From positions 1 to 56,015 of the forward strand of contig JAGCPY010000062.1 in assembly GCA_017965425.1 (NCBI GenBank): a DNA stretch of 56,015 nucleotides, given 5' to 3'. The notes beneath the pieces are model-generated. The model ran no database searches. It saw only the letters and a list, made by a program, of their open reading frames with translations, and was not told where the DNA came from. How positions within the stretch are numbered: position 1 is the stretch's first letter; each line of letters opens with the position of its first letter. Of this stretch, positions 7,962 to 16,951 are shown piece after piece. The translations under genes and the position numbers were made by a program. The stretch is from Bacteroidaceae bacterium. GTDB taxonomy: Bacteria; Bacteroidota; Bacteroidia; Bacteroidales; Bacteroidaceae.

Positions 7962-8807
7962 ATGAAAGTAGTAACAACCATCAAGGAACTGAAAAGAATC
8001 CTTTCACAGGATCGCGCAGAAGGAAAGACCGTCGGTCTCGTCCCCACGATGGGGGCACTTCATGCCGGCCACGCCTCGCTCGTTCGACGCAGTGTCAACG
8101 AAAATGATGTTACCGTTGTAAGCATTTTCCTCAATCCGACTCAATTCAACGACAAGAGCGACCTTGAACGCTACCCGCGCACATTGGAAGCCGATTGTGC
8201 CTTGTTGAATGAGTGCGGCGCGCAGATTGCCTTTGCTCCTTCTGTCGAAGAAGTCTATCCCGAACCTGATACGCGCCACTTCTCCTATCCTCCCACGGAC
8301 ACCGTGATGGAAGGAGCTTTCCGTCCAGGTCACTTCAATGGCGTGTGCCAAGTGGTGTCGAAGTTGTTCAGTTACGTGGAGCCCGACCGTGCCTACTTTG
8401 GCGAGAAAGACTTCCAGCAGATTGCCGTCATCCGCAGAATGGTTGACGATTTAGGCTTTCAGCTGCAAGTCGTACCGTGTCCAGTCGTGCGCGAAGCCGA
8501 TGGACTGGCCATGAGTAGCCGCAACACCCTCCTGACCCCTGAAGAACGTGCCATTGCTCCTCACATCTATAGCACCTTAACGGCCAGCCGACAATATGCA
8601 CGCACACATACCGTTGAGCAGACCTTGCAATACGTGACCGAACAAATCAATGCTGTTCCCGGTTTACGTGTAGAGTACTATTCCATTGTTGACGGGAGAA
8701 CCCTCGCAGACATCAACGACTGGGCAGATAGCGACGATGTCGTAGGTTGCATCACCGTCTATTGTGGACAAAAACCCATCCGACTCATTGACCATATACA
8801 TTATTAA
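7962..8807 (+). CDS. panC: Pantoate--beta-alanine ligase
   Basis: 281 residues from the ATG at 7962; the in-frame ATG at 7899 would add a 21-residue tail not seen in the family. It catalyses ATP-dependent joining of pantoate and beta-alanine to pantothenate, the last step to vitamin B5. The HIGH-like nucleotide loop [10 protein letters not shown] is at 28-37, a pantoate-site segment with FLNPTQF near 60, and FGEKDFQQ and MSSRN further on, as expected for PanC. panD follows after 6 bp, so substrate supply and ligase are in one operon. Confidence 0.97.
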   Translation: MKVVTTIKELKRILSQDRAEGKTVGLVPTMGALHAGHASLVRRSVNENDVTVVSIFLNPTQFNDKSDLERYPRTLEADCALLNECGAQIAFAPSVEEVYPEPDTRHFSYPPTDTVMEGAFRPGHFNGVCQVVSKLFSYVEPDRAYFGEKDFQQIAVIRRMVDDLGFQLQVVPCPVVREADGLAMSSRNTLLTPEERAIAPHIYSTLTASRQYARTHTVEQTLQYVTEQINAVPGLRVEYYSIVDGRTLADINDWADSDDVVGCITVYCGQKPIRLIDHIHY

Positions 8808-8813
8808 TATAAG

Positions 8814-9164
8814 ATGTTGATCGAAGTCCTCAAATCCAAACTTCACTGCGTCCGCGTGACAGAAGCCAACCTCAACTACATGGGCAGCATCACCATCGAT
8901 GAAGAATTGATGGACGCGGCAGGTCTCATCGCTGGCGAGAAAGTCCAAATTGTCAACAACAATAACGGGGAACGTTTCGATACCTATATTATTAAAGGTC
9001 CTCGCCACAGCGGATGCATCTGCCTGAACGGAGCTGCTGCCCGAAAGGTGCAGGTGGGTGACGTTTGCATTATCATGGCGTATGCCCTCATGGACTTTGA
9101 AGAAGCCAAAGCGTTCAGTCCCAAGGTCGTATTCCCCGACGAACACAACCATTTGCCCGAATAA
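8814..9164 (+). CDS. panD: Aspartate 1-decarboxylase precursor
   Basis: 116 residues. It makes beta-alanine from aspartate with a pyruvoyl cofactor. The self-cleavage site is intact: Tyr22-Met23-Gly24-Ser25, where Ser25 becomes the pyruvoyl group. The later NGAAAR segment of the active site is present too. It lies 6 bp downstream of panC, which uses its product. The 126 bp after it hold no recognisable gene or clear terminator. Confidence 0.97.
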   Translation: MLIEVLKSKLHCVRVTEANLNYMGSITIDEELMDAAGLIAGEKVQIVNNNNGERFDTYIIKGPRHSGCICLNGAAARKVQVGDVCIIMAYALMDFEEAKAFSPKVVFPDEHNHLPE

Positions 9165-9290
9165 GGTTCCGTTCGCGTATATACATGTGAGCGTTTTCGG
9201 ATATACGCGTTAGCTTCTTAGGACATACGTATGCCGTGTCATGGATGGGGTAAGGAAACGTTTACAAGTAGTCAGCCGCCGAAACCTCAA

Positions 9291-12200
9291 TTATTTTAGG
9301 GATAACTGCTTCAGCCTGCTCAACGCTTCGAGATAGTAGTAATCTGCGTAAATGATGCTGGCATCGAGTTCGGTGCCAGCTGGATGATGTCCTGTTGAGT
9401 GAAGGAGAAAGGAGACGTTGCGGTCACGGCTCTGGTATCGGGATGTGCTCAGATCAGCGATCATGCGTTCAGCCTCAGTTCGATAATCTTTCGAAGGCGC
9501 ATACTGGTCCAGTTCGAGAAGTGCTGAGGCAACGACACAAGCGGCAGAAGCATCTTTCAGATTGTCTGCTCTTTGCTCTTTTCCCAGTTTTTTATCTTTC
9601 GCTTCAGGTATGTCCATATCCCAATATGGCACCCCGTCGTCGCTGGTTTCCTTCAACCGTTTCAAATAGATGTCGGCCACCTTTTGGGCAAAGGCGAGAA
9701 AACGCGAGTCGTGTGTAAAGCGATAAACCATCGTGTAGCCATAGACGGCCCACGCCTGTCCGCGACTCCACATCGACTCGTCGCTGTAGCCCTGATGCGT
9801 CACGCCCTTGATGAACTTACCTGTCTGCGTATCATAGACAGCCACATGATAGCAGCTTCCATCCTTGCGGAAGTGATTCTGCATCGTCGTCGCTGCGTGG
9901 CGCGTGGCCATCTCATAGAATCTCTTGCCCTTTTCTTCATCTTTTCCTTCCTTTGCTGCCCAAAACAGCAGTTCCAGGTTCATCATATTGTCCATGATGG
10001 TGTTGTGCCCGCCGTAATCTTTCACGTGTCGGGGCCAACTGAGCAACGTCCCCACCTTATAATTAAATAATGTGGCGAGCGAGTCGGCAGCCTGCAAAGC
10101 AAGCTCTTTATAGCGTTCATCCTTCGTCTGCTCATAGCCTTTCAAAAGCGAGTTGATGGTGATGAATCCCAGATCATGGTCAAAGACTGGCTGGCTGATG
10201 ATGGGAACGATGGCCTCGGTATAACCCTCGGCGGCCTTGTGCACGGCTTCGCTCTTGTTGTAGTCGTAAGCCATCCACAGAATGCCTGGCCAGAAGCCTG
10301 AGCACCACTCCTGGGGACATGCCTTGCGCAGATTCCATGAGTTCTCCTCCCGGCTAATGTTCCTCGGCATCATGGTGAAATCATACGGGCGCAACCTCTC
10401 CAAAGCCCTATCGACCTGACTAGAGCAGTAGGCAAGTTGTTGGTTCACATGGAACTGTCCGATTTCCTTCGTGAAGACCACACCGCTGACATGGTTGCCC
10501 ACGTACATCGGCACATAGTCGGCAGTAGCATACCAACGCGGCTTGCTGGGCAAGTCGTCGTAGATGGTTTCTCCGTTAATCTTCAACCCCTCGAAGGTCA
10601 CATTCTGTACGCGATGGTCGGCATCGAAACCGTTGATGATGGAATAGCCCTTTTCGCCTTTGTAACGCACGTTACGGAATGTCACGTCTTCCACGCCCCT
10701 GCCCGGAGCAGTACACCACTTCTGGTTGTAGCTCACCTTCACCTGAGTGATGCAACCCGCTTCAATCTGCTCGATACGAATGTTGTCGAAGAGGATGTCA
10801 CGCACCAGGTTCCCATCGCCACAGTTAATCGCCATGCAACCTTGATAATCCACCTGCGGTTCGGCTTGTCCAAGGATGTCGATGTTTTCATACACAAGGT
10901 GTTCGATGGTGTCGCCGACCTCGGGATTGCCATGAATGCCGATAAAGATAGGATGAGCTACGTCTGCCCACAACGTGCTGTTACGCATCCTCACATTGCG
11001 GGTCGAACCGTTGAAACCTTTGCGGGTAGCGTAGGCTGTGGTGCAGTCGTCTGAGTTGCGGCAGAACACACGGTCGAGAAGGATATCACTGCAACCGCCG
11101 AAGACATTCAGGCCGTCGCCCCAACCGGGATGCGAAATGCTGCGAACGTCGTGCAGCGTCACATTTTTGCTCTCGCCGATGGGACAGGTGTTGAGAATCA
11201 AGCCATCTACAAGCACGTTCTTCGAGCGGTAAACATGCCCCCCCTCATAGCCACTGGACGGACGCGCGATGCCACGCCCCAGAATGCTCACGTTCTCAGC
11301 ATCGTTCACAGCCAAAGTGCCCGTGAAGTATGAGCCGCCAGCCATGTAGATGGTCGTATTTGAAGGCACGACGACCTCGCCCTTGGCTCCTTGACGAAAG
11401 AGAGGGGACAGGTTCTTGATGCTGTCGTAATATCCAGCCGGTATATAGATGAAGTTCCGTCCTTCTTGCTTGGCCTCGACCTCGGCGTCCTCTTTGCTCA
11501 CAGGCGGTTTAGACGTGAACACCAGCAGGTTGTCAGTGATGTCACCGTCGAACTCCACACTCACGTTCTCTGGCTGGAACAGCAGGAACTGAACTGTCGA
11601 GTCATTCAGTACGTTGGCTATCGTGCCACGATAATCCGGACGAATGCGGGCGCTCTTGAACGTCTTGTGCTTGCAGATGACCTTGACGAACACGTCGCCA
11701 GTGAAGTCAAAGAAACAGTAGGAAATCTCACGGACAGCGTGCTTGTTGTTGCCGAGCGAGGCATTGACCTTTGCCATGTACGTGTCCACCTTTGTCCACT
11801 CCTTGCTGCCGCGAGGCTGGATGAAGACGTCGTAGTCATCCTTCATCGGCGCACCCTCTGGAGCTGGGTAGGTGAAGATCCGGTGGAGCTTGGCTCCCTC
11901 CTTCACTCCGGGAACCTGGAAATAGTTGGCTTCGGGATTCAACTTCAGCTCGCCGCGCTTTTCGGCTTTCTTCTGCAATTCGAGCACTTTCTTGGTGTAA
12001 GGCATCTTCAAGTGGCGGCGTCCCACATAGTGATTGTAGGCAGCCCGGTAGATGTCGCGGATGACACCCCTACCCATAGAGCCGGGTTCTGTCCAGTCGT
12101 TATAGAGTCCCGTACAATCTGTCCATGTCTCAAAAGGCACGTCATATCCAAGGTTGTAACGGGCACTGTATTCAAGACCTTTCATGAGGCGGTTGTCGAG

Positions 12201-12878
12201 AACAGCCCACAGGTCGTCGCCCTGTTGCCAGGCCATTTCGCAGACCTCCACCATCGCTCCCAATCCCAACTGGGCATGAGCCTGGTCGCGTCCCGTTTCC
12301 TGACACTGGCCCGTCTCGCTGATGTAGCGAGGCAGGGAGCCGTTGTCATAGGCGTGAAGAAAGTAGTCGATGGCAGCGCGGTACATTGCAGAGTCGCCAA
12401 TGGCGATGGCACACGCCATCCGGAAACGGTTGACGATGGCGCCCCAGTTCCCGTTCGCATAAGGGCTATCTCGCTCGAAACGCTCCATCGTCGGCACCAT
12501 TGCCCGACGCAACATCGCCTCCCAAGAGCCCAATGGCAACTCAAGTTTCCCGCTTTCAGCTCCTGCGCTTTTCACTTCCTGCATCGCCCTGCACAGCCAA
12601 TAGCCCTGAATCAGACACAAAGGAGCATCGTGACCGTCCAAACGCTGAAGTACAGCCGCATAAGCATTGATGATTCCCAACGCCTCCTCGTGGCGGCCAG
12701 CCTTTGCCAAGTCCCAAGCGGCCTTCATATCACGTTCACTGCCGCTCTTGCTGCCACGAAACTCACCGTCACGAGCCACGACCTCGTAAGGCCCCGACAT
12801 CCTATACTCTCCTTGTGCCCAAACCCCGACGAAGCCAGAGAAGAGAGAGACACACATTGTTATGAAAAACCTTTTCAT
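9291..12878 (-). CDS. Three-module secreted polysaccharide-degrading enzyme (alginate-lyase-like + beta-helix + GH88)
   Basis: 1195 residues from the ATG at 12878; the 30 extra residues upstream would bury the signal peptide. Residues 1-21 are a signal peptide ending in VWA. About 25-330 is an all-helical toroid-like domain resembling alginate-lyase-superfamily lyases. About 470-830 is a right-handed beta-helix of the GH28-like type, with GWGDGLNVFGG near 585, NSDDCTT near 609 and IFIGIHGN near 635. About 845-1190 is a GH88-like unsaturated glucuronyl hydrolase domain, with its acidic residue in DNMMNLELL (near 961) and SRGQAWAVYG (near 1040). A lyase that creates unsaturated uronic ends and a hydrolase that removes them in one chain suggests complete breakdown of a uronic-acid polymer. 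The substrate is unknown. No frameshift is seen. Confidence 0.85.
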   Translation of the reverse strand: MKRFFITMCVSLFSGFVGVWAQGEYRMSGPYEVVARDGEFRGSKSGSERDMKAAWDLAKAGRHEEALGIINAYAAVLQRLDGHDAPLCLIQGYWLCRAMQEVKSAGAESGKLELPLGSWEAMLRRAMVPTMERFERDSPYANGNWGAIVNRFRMACAIAIGDSAMYRAAIDYFLHAYDNGSLPRYISETGQCQETGRDQAHAQLGLGAMVEVCEMAWQQGDDLWAVLDNRLMKGLEYSARYNLGYDVPFETWTDCTGLYNDWTEPGSMGRGVIRDIYRAAYNHYVGRRHLKMPYTKKVLELQKKAEKRGELKLNPEANYFQVPGVKEGAKLHRIFTYPAPEGAPMKDDYDVFIQPRGSKEWTKVDTYMAKVNASLGNNKHAVREISYCFFDFTGDVFVKVICKHKTFKSARIRPDYRGTIANVLNDSTVQFLLFQPENVSVEFDGDITDNLLVFTSKPPVSKEDAEVEAKQEGRNFIYIPAGYYDSIKNLSPLFRQGAKGEVVVPSNTTIYMAGGSYFTGTLAVNDAENVSILGRGIARPSSGYEGGHVYRSKNVLVDGLILNTCPIGESKNVTLHDVRSISHPGWGDGLNVFGGCSDILLDRVFCRNSDDCTTAYATRKGFNGSTRNVRMRNSTLWADVAHPIFIGIHGNPEVGDTIEHLVYENIDILGQAEPQVDYQGCMAINCGDGNLVRDILFDNIRIEQIEAGCITQVKVSYNQKWCTAPGRGVEDVTFRNVRYKGEKGYSIINGFDADHRVQNVTFEGLKINGETIYDDLPSKPRWYATADYVPMYVGNHVSGVVFTKEIGQFHVNQQLAYCSSQVDRALERLRPYDFTMMPRNISREENSWNLRKACPQEWCSGFWPGILWMAYDYNKSEAVHKAAEGYTEAIVPIISQPVFDHDLGFITINSLLKGYEQTKDERYKELALQAADSLATLFNYKVGTLLSWPRHVKDYGGHNTIMDNMMNLELLFWAAKEGKDEEKGKRFYEMATRHAATTMQNHFRKDGSCYHVAVYDTQTGKFIKGVTHQGYSDESMWSRGQAWAVYGYTMVYRFTHDSRFLAFAQKVADIYLKRLKETSDDGVPYWDMDIPEAKDKKLGKEQRADNLKDASAACVVASALLELDQYAPSKDYRTEAERMIADLSTSRYQSRDRNVSFLLHSTGHHPAGTELDASIIYADYYYLEALSRLKQLSLK

Positions 12879-12926
12879 ACGCCTATCTTCATTCGATATT
12901 CGACATTCTTCTTTCCATTCACGCCA

Positions 12927-12934
12927 CAAAGATA
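12927..12934 (-). promoter_or_regulatory. -7 element for the three-module enzyme gene
   Basis: TATCTTTG on the minus strand, an exact Bacteroidetes -7 box, 48 bp upstream of the ATG at 12878. A good -33 TTTG is not visible at the right distance. Confidence 0.5.
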
Positions 12935-13245
12935 CACACTTTTTCGTTTGAGATGTGTATTCTTCCATACATTTCTGCTGTTTCCAACGTCCATTCCCCT
13001 CTTATGGACAATTATCGCATACATTTTAGACCGTTCAGACATCTACAACATCGTACTGATACTTGCAAATGGAACCACACACGGGCATCTTTAGTGAAAA
13101 GAACAGGAAAACATAAACATGCGCACACGTTTCTCCTTGAACGTACGCTCCTTCCAAGCGTAAAGTGCACACCTTCCAAGCTGTTTGCGAAGACTTGGCT
13201 CGCCACACCTCCTATCTATGTCTTTTGTGTCGGAAAACCCTCAAT

Positions 13246-13449
13246 CCCTCACTTCCTTCAATATCAAACTGTACTTCAAACACTTACGGGTGAGGAATTG
13301 GTGAGGGATAGGTGAGGGATGGTGAGGGATTTTGTTTTTCAGCGTTCCAGCCCTTTTGGGCGTTATTCCTCACCATCCCTCACCTATCCCTCACCAATTC
13401 CTCACCCGTAAGTGTTTGAAGTACAGTTTGATATTGAAGGAGGTGAGGG
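13246..13449. repeat. Large near-perfect inverted repeat (85-nt arms) of TCCCTCACC units
   Basis: Bases 13246-13330 pair with 13365-13449 around a 34-nt loop. Only two of 85 positions are not Watson-Crick pairs (13253/13442 and 13328/13367). The inner part of each arm holds four GGTGAGGGA-like 9-mers 10-11 bp apart, in the same order as at 1895-1935; the outer part is a unique sequence. The loop carries a small GCCC-TTTT-GGGC hairpin. It could fold as a very long RNA hairpin, act as a terminator of leftward transcription, or be a non-autonomous mobile element. Confidence 0.9.
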
Positions 13450-13622
13450 TTTGAGGATTTTTTATGAAAAATCAAGAGAGAAAGATGACGAGGAACGCCG
13501 AGAACAGCATGAGGCGCCGCTGCATCAACCAACAAACAACGCTCATCATTCGGAAGTCACACTGACGGAAGACAACGTTTGTCAACAGCTGAACCTTCAG
13601 TATGAGAGACGTTTACGAGGCA

Positions 13623-15896
13623 TCAAGGCACGAAGTTAGCCAAAGTGATGAGCTTGTCGCCCTCGTCATCCATGAGGAAAAAGTGTGGACGGCGGATGGT
13701 GCGTCCATTGACGACACTGTGACTGTGCACGCTGAGCAGAAGCCTCCCCTTCCAATCATGGAAGAGCATTCCATGACCATAATTCGGAGGCGTCAGGGGT
13801 TCTGGCTCATGAATCCAAGGCCCGTTGAGCGTTCCGCTTTGGCTGTAGGCAACTCCCATGGTATATGCCGTTCCGATCCAGCTTGTCCAAATCATGCCAA
13901 GCCGCCCCGTCTGTGTGCGGAAAAGCCAAGGGCCGTCTGTAACAACATTCGGCACCGTCCCGTCGGGACGCCGATGAGGGGCAGCAACCTCTTCCGGCAC
14001 ATCGTCGCCTCGGCTCCAAGGAGCATCGGCTGCGCTGAAGAGGTGTTGAGGACTGCCGACGGAAGCCGAGAGGTCGTCGGCGAGGCGTATCTTCTCGATG
14101 GTGCCGTACCCCGCCTGCAACCATTCGTAACAATAGACCATATAGGGATGTTTGTCCACATCGACCCAGAGTGTGCCGTCAAGGGTGGGTTTGGAGGGAG
14201 ACAGATAAGCCGACGTGGGCATGGGACGATAAGGTCCGTCGGGCTTGTCGGCAACGAAGACATGACAGGCTCGGCGTGGGATGCGGTGGCCGCGGACGTT
14301 GTCGATGGTGATGGCATTGTTGGTGAACGTGGCAAAATAATAATACTTGCCTTTGTATTGGTGCAACTCTGCTGCCCAAATCTGCGGATGCGCTCCCATC
14401 CACGACGTCGTGTCAATCTCTATGACGTTGCGAGGACCGTCCCACGTCTGTAGGTCCTTTGACGTCCAAAGCAAGCCGCCTGTTCCTGTCATATAGTACG
14501 TATGCGTGGCTGAATCGGCCAGAATGCACGGATCACTGAGCTGGATGCTGTCTGTCGGCACGTTCTCGCGATAACGGGGTTGCCAGCGTCCTGACAACAA
14601 CGTGGCAGGGGTATAGAAATCTATCATGCGGCGTATGGCACGCTGGCATACGGGGCAGAAGTCCTGAACCTCGTTGACTTTCATGCGGCACTGCTGCGCT
14701 GGTCGAAAGACGCCTTTGGCCTGATAGCCGGCACCTTCATAGACGCCAACCTTGGTGGTGAGCTCCCGTCCATCGGGCTTGGTGGGGATGGCGGTACCAG
14801 GGGGTAACATATCTTGCCACTTGCTGGAAAAGTCATGCAAAGTGGTCAGATTGGGTTCCCAAGGCTCGGTGTCCGAAGGATAATGGGTCTCCGGATCATC
14901 GCCGTAGGCATACTCATCGCCAAGCCCTGCAAAGCTGTGGCCAAACTCGTGGACAATCACCTCGAGCTTGGAATGCGGTGAGCCAGCCGAAGCCATGTTG
15001 TAACTGTTATAGATGCCACCGCCGCCATACTCCGAGGTATTGGCGAGAATGATGAAATGCTCGAAGGGAATGCCTGTCATCACATCATACAAGCGCTGGA
15101 TATGCAACGTGGTAAGATAACGGTTGCTGTAGAAGGTGTCGAAACTTGAACTGAGCGCCGTTTGCTTCCAGATGCCCCGATGAGGTATGCTGACACCGCT
15201 GTCCCTCGAAGGCGGCATGACGGCAATGAAATTGAAACGACGGATCATCGAGCGGAAAGGCTCATGAGCTTCGAGCGCAGAAATGCTGCTATCGCACATG
15301 GCGAGGAAGGCTGGCATTTCTTTCTCGGTATAGCCCTCTGCAACAAAAGCCACGTCGATGCAATCTCGCGAGTCACCTCCTTTACGCAGATAACGCCAAG
15401 GTGTCTGAGCCTCTTCGCTACGGTCTCGGATGAGGATGTCTGATGGATTCACGCGATGCTTTAATGTTGAACACACAGAACGATGGGTGTCAACAAGTTG
15501 ACAAATCACATCAACAGGACGTTTGGGCAGTGGAATGAGGTAGGTATTCTCGAAGGCTTTCTCCGCATGACGTGCCTCTTCTGTCTCTTGCCACTCCTGA
15601 AAAAGAGTGGAGAAGCTGTGGCGGTAGAGCGTATCGCCCGAGGCGGCGTCGAGGACGGTAAGCTGTCCATTGCCCTCCAAAGGCAACTGATCTAAACGGT
15701 AGCGTCGGCCATACCATCCAGCGGTCTTCGAGAGCTTGTCAACGGCAATATGCTGGGTGTGGTTGGTGCCAGAGAAGACGTAGTCGATGCGGAGGGTGGA
15801 GTCGGCAAAATGCTTCTCAAATACCACGGTTTCCGCATGGACAGGAGTCCCGACGAGAAGCAAAAGCAACCAGAAAGGAAAGTGATGACGTTTCAT
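13623..15896 (-). CDS. M64-family metallopeptidase fused to a GH43-like beta-propeller
   Basis: 757 residues. Residues 1-21 form a signal peptide ending VHA. About 25-150 resembles the N-terminal domain of M64 peptidases. About 170-440 is the peptidase (IgA peptidase M64 family), with zinc motif HEFGHSFAGLGDEY near 312-325, where both histidines, the catalytic glutamate and the third-ligand Asp are kept. From about 455 a five-bladed propeller like GH43 begins: LSDPCIL (catalytic Asp), LDGTLWVDVDKHPYMVY, and VVTDGPWL in place of the usual EGP, followed by GHGMLFHDWKGRL near the end. GH43 enzymes cut arabinose, xylose or galactose linkages. Its ATG overlaps the stop of the lipoprotein gene upstream (ATGA). 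A secreted protein able to attack both peptide and glycan parts of a glycoprotein is suggested, not shown. Confidence 0.85.
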   Translation of the reverse strand: MKRHHFPFWLLLLLVGTPVHAETVVFEKHFADSTLRIDYVFSGTNHTQHIAVDKLSKTAGWYGRRYRLDQLPLEGNGQLTVLDAASGDTLYRHSFSTLFQEWQETEEARHAEKAFENTYLIPLPKRPVDVICQLVDTHRSVCSTLKHRVNPSDILIRDRSEEAQTPWRYLRKGGDSRDCIDVAFVAEGYTEKEMPAFLAMCDSSISALEAHEPFRSMIRRFNFIAVMPPSRDSGVSIPHRGIWKQTALSSSFDTFYSNRYLTTLHIQRLYDVMTGIPFEHFIILANTSEYGGGGIYNSYNMASAGSPHSKLEVIVHEFGHSFAGLGDEYAYGDDPETHYPSDTEPWEPNLTTLHDFSSKWQDMLPPGTAIPTKPDGRELTTKVGVYEGAGYQAKGVFRPAQQCRMKVNEVQDFCPVCQRAIRRMIDFYTPATLLSGRWQPRYRENVPTDSIQLSDPCILADSATHTYYMTGTGGLLWTSKDLQTWDGPRNVIEIDTTSWMGAHPQIWAAELHQYKGKYYYFATFTNNAITIDNVRGHRIPRRACHVFVADKPDGPYRPMPTSAYLSPSKPTLDGTLWVDVDKHPYMVYCYEWLQAGYGTIEKIRLADDLSASVGSPQHLFSAADAPWSRGDDVPEEVAAPHRRPDGTVPNVVTDGPWLFRTQTGRLGMIWTSWIGTAYTMGVAYSQSGTLNGPWIHEPEPLTPPNYGHGMLFHDWKGRLLLSVHSHSVVNGRTIRRPHFFLMDDEGDKLITLANFVP

Positions 15897-16369
15897 TGGT
15901 AATCAATAATAATACGGGACGACCTGTTCGCACTGCCATAGATTTGCCCTAAAGCCGTTTGACCCGATAGGTTGTAGTTGGCATGAAGGCTGACCGTCAC
16001 GGATTCACTGGCAATATTAGTAGGCAACCGGAAACCTATGACGGGGTCGGCACTGCTGATGCCATCATAATTGGTCTCCACAGGAGGCATTGTCACCACT
16101 GTGTCGCGGGTTGCCTGACCATCGGAGAAATAGCTGAAAGTAAAGCTCCAATTGTAGGTGGTGGCATTGACATTCTTGCCTTTCACGTCCTGATGAGCTG
16201 TCAAGGTGATGCTATCACCTGGGTGAGGACGTTCTGGCGAACAGGTGATTTTGTCGAAGTGGGGTACGATGCTCTCGCCATCGACCTTGTCACAGGAAAC
16301 AAGAGCGAAGCCGACGAAGGGAAGAGAGAGAAGGGAGAAGAGAAAAGTGGAAATGTGTAATCTATTCAT
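15893..16369 (-). CDS. Small lipoprotein of unknown function
   Basis: 158 residues. The N-terminal 26 are a hydrophobic signal ending in a lipobox (LVSC), so a lipid-anchored envelope protein is predicted. The rest is beta-rich with a proline/threonine-rich segment SPERPHPGDSITLTAH near 45, reminiscent of an Ig-like or PKD-like strand pattern, but no family is recognised. It overlaps the Maf gene upstream and the M64/GH43 gene downstream by 4 bp each (both ATGA), so it is co-translated with the secreted peptidase and may help to anchor it. Confidence 0.75.
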   Translation of the reverse strand: MNRLHISTFLFSLLSLPFVGFALVSCDKVDGESIVPHFDKITCSPERPHPGDSITLTAHQDVKGKNVNATTYNWSFTFSYFSDGQATRDTVVTMPPVETNYDGISSADPVIGFRLPTNIASESVTVSLHANYNLSGQTALGQIYGSANRSSRIIIDYQ

Positions 16370-16941
16370 GATAAGTGAAAATTTTGTTTCAATGCTTGAT
16401 AGAGCCTTTGCACGGGCAGACCGACCACGTTGAAGAACGAGCCTTCAATCTGCTCGACTCCGATGTAGCCAATCCACTCCTGCACGCCATAGGCTCCAGC
16501 CTTGTCAAGAGGCTGATATTCGCAGACATAATGGCGTATTTCGGCTTCCTCCAACTCACAGAAGGAGACATCCGAGCGACAGGAAAACGAGACTTGTTTT
16601 GCCGTCGTCGTCAAGCTGACACCGGTGAAGACTTGATGGGTTTTACCCGACAACAGACGCAACATCTGGCAAGCCTCTTCCTCATCGCGCGGTTTTTCCA
16701 GAACCATGCCGTCCAGCCACACGATGGTGTCTGCCGTAATCAGCAGTTCGTCCGACTGCAAGGAGGGAAGATAGGCGCTGGCTTTCGCACGCGAAATATA
16801 AAGTGGTATTTCTCCTTCACGGAGTTCGGCAGGATAGCTCTCGTCGATACCCGGCAACACCCGCACTTCAAAAGGGTAGCCGAGACCTGCCAATAGTTCA
16901 CGACGTCGAGGAGAATTGCTGGCTAATATGAGTTTCATCAT
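16366..16941 (-). CDS. maf: Maf-like nucleotide pyrophosphatase
   Basis: 191 residues from the ATG at 16941 (the next codon, 16938, is also ATG). The extension further upstream overlaps the KdsC-like gene and is rejected. Maf proteins hydrolyse non-canonical or excess nucleoside triphosphates (dTTP/UTP class) and have been linked to septum inhibition. The signature starts at residue 4, LILASNSPRRRELL, with the nucleotide-binding SPRR; ITADTIVWLDG near 70 supplies the catalytic Asp, followed by KPRDEEEA and SGKTHQVFTG. It is 10 bp after the KdsC-like gene and overlaps the lipoprotein gene by 4 bp. Confidence 0.95.
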   Translation of the reverse strand: MMKLILASNSPRRRELLAGLGYPFEVRVLPGIDESYPAELREGEIPLYISRAKASAYLPSLQSDELLITADTIVWLDGMVLEKPRDEEEACQMLRLLSGKTHQVFTGVSLTTTAKQVSFSCRSDVSFCELEEAEIRHYVCEYQPLDKAGAYGVQEWIGYIGVEQIEGSFFNVVGLPVQRLYQALKQNFHLS

Positions 16942-16951
16942 CACTATGGTA

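Larger units (their letters stand above)
12879..13622. other. 744-bp intergenic region with promoter and large hairpin
   Basis: Between the three-module enzyme and the M64/GH43 gene, both read leftward. It contains a TATCTTTG box at 12927-12934 (minus strand), about 310 bp of sequence with nothing recognisable, the large inverted repeat (13246-13449), and a 170-bp stretch with nothing clear. The ORFs across it have no family resemblance and cut through the hairpin. Confidence 0.6.

Noticed and set aside
11391-13094. 567-codon plus-strand frame opposite the three-module enzyme
   Set aside because: Shadow of the codon pattern of the real gene. It has no start signals, no recognisable domain, and runs out into the intergenic region.
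12953-13315. 120-codon frame in the intergenic region
   Set aside because: Runs into the hairpin arm, has no similarity to any family and no promoter or ribosome-binding context.
13246-13449. CRISPR array or direct-repeat array
   Set aside because: Units are 9-mers at 10-11 bp spacing without spacers, arranged as an inverted repeat; no cas genes in the window.
13623-14500. Loss of the GH43 catalytic Glu (DGP instead of EGP)
   Set aside because: The VTDGP form together with DGTLWVD and GHGM appears to be the normal pattern of a GH43-like subgroup, so it was not reported as a defect.
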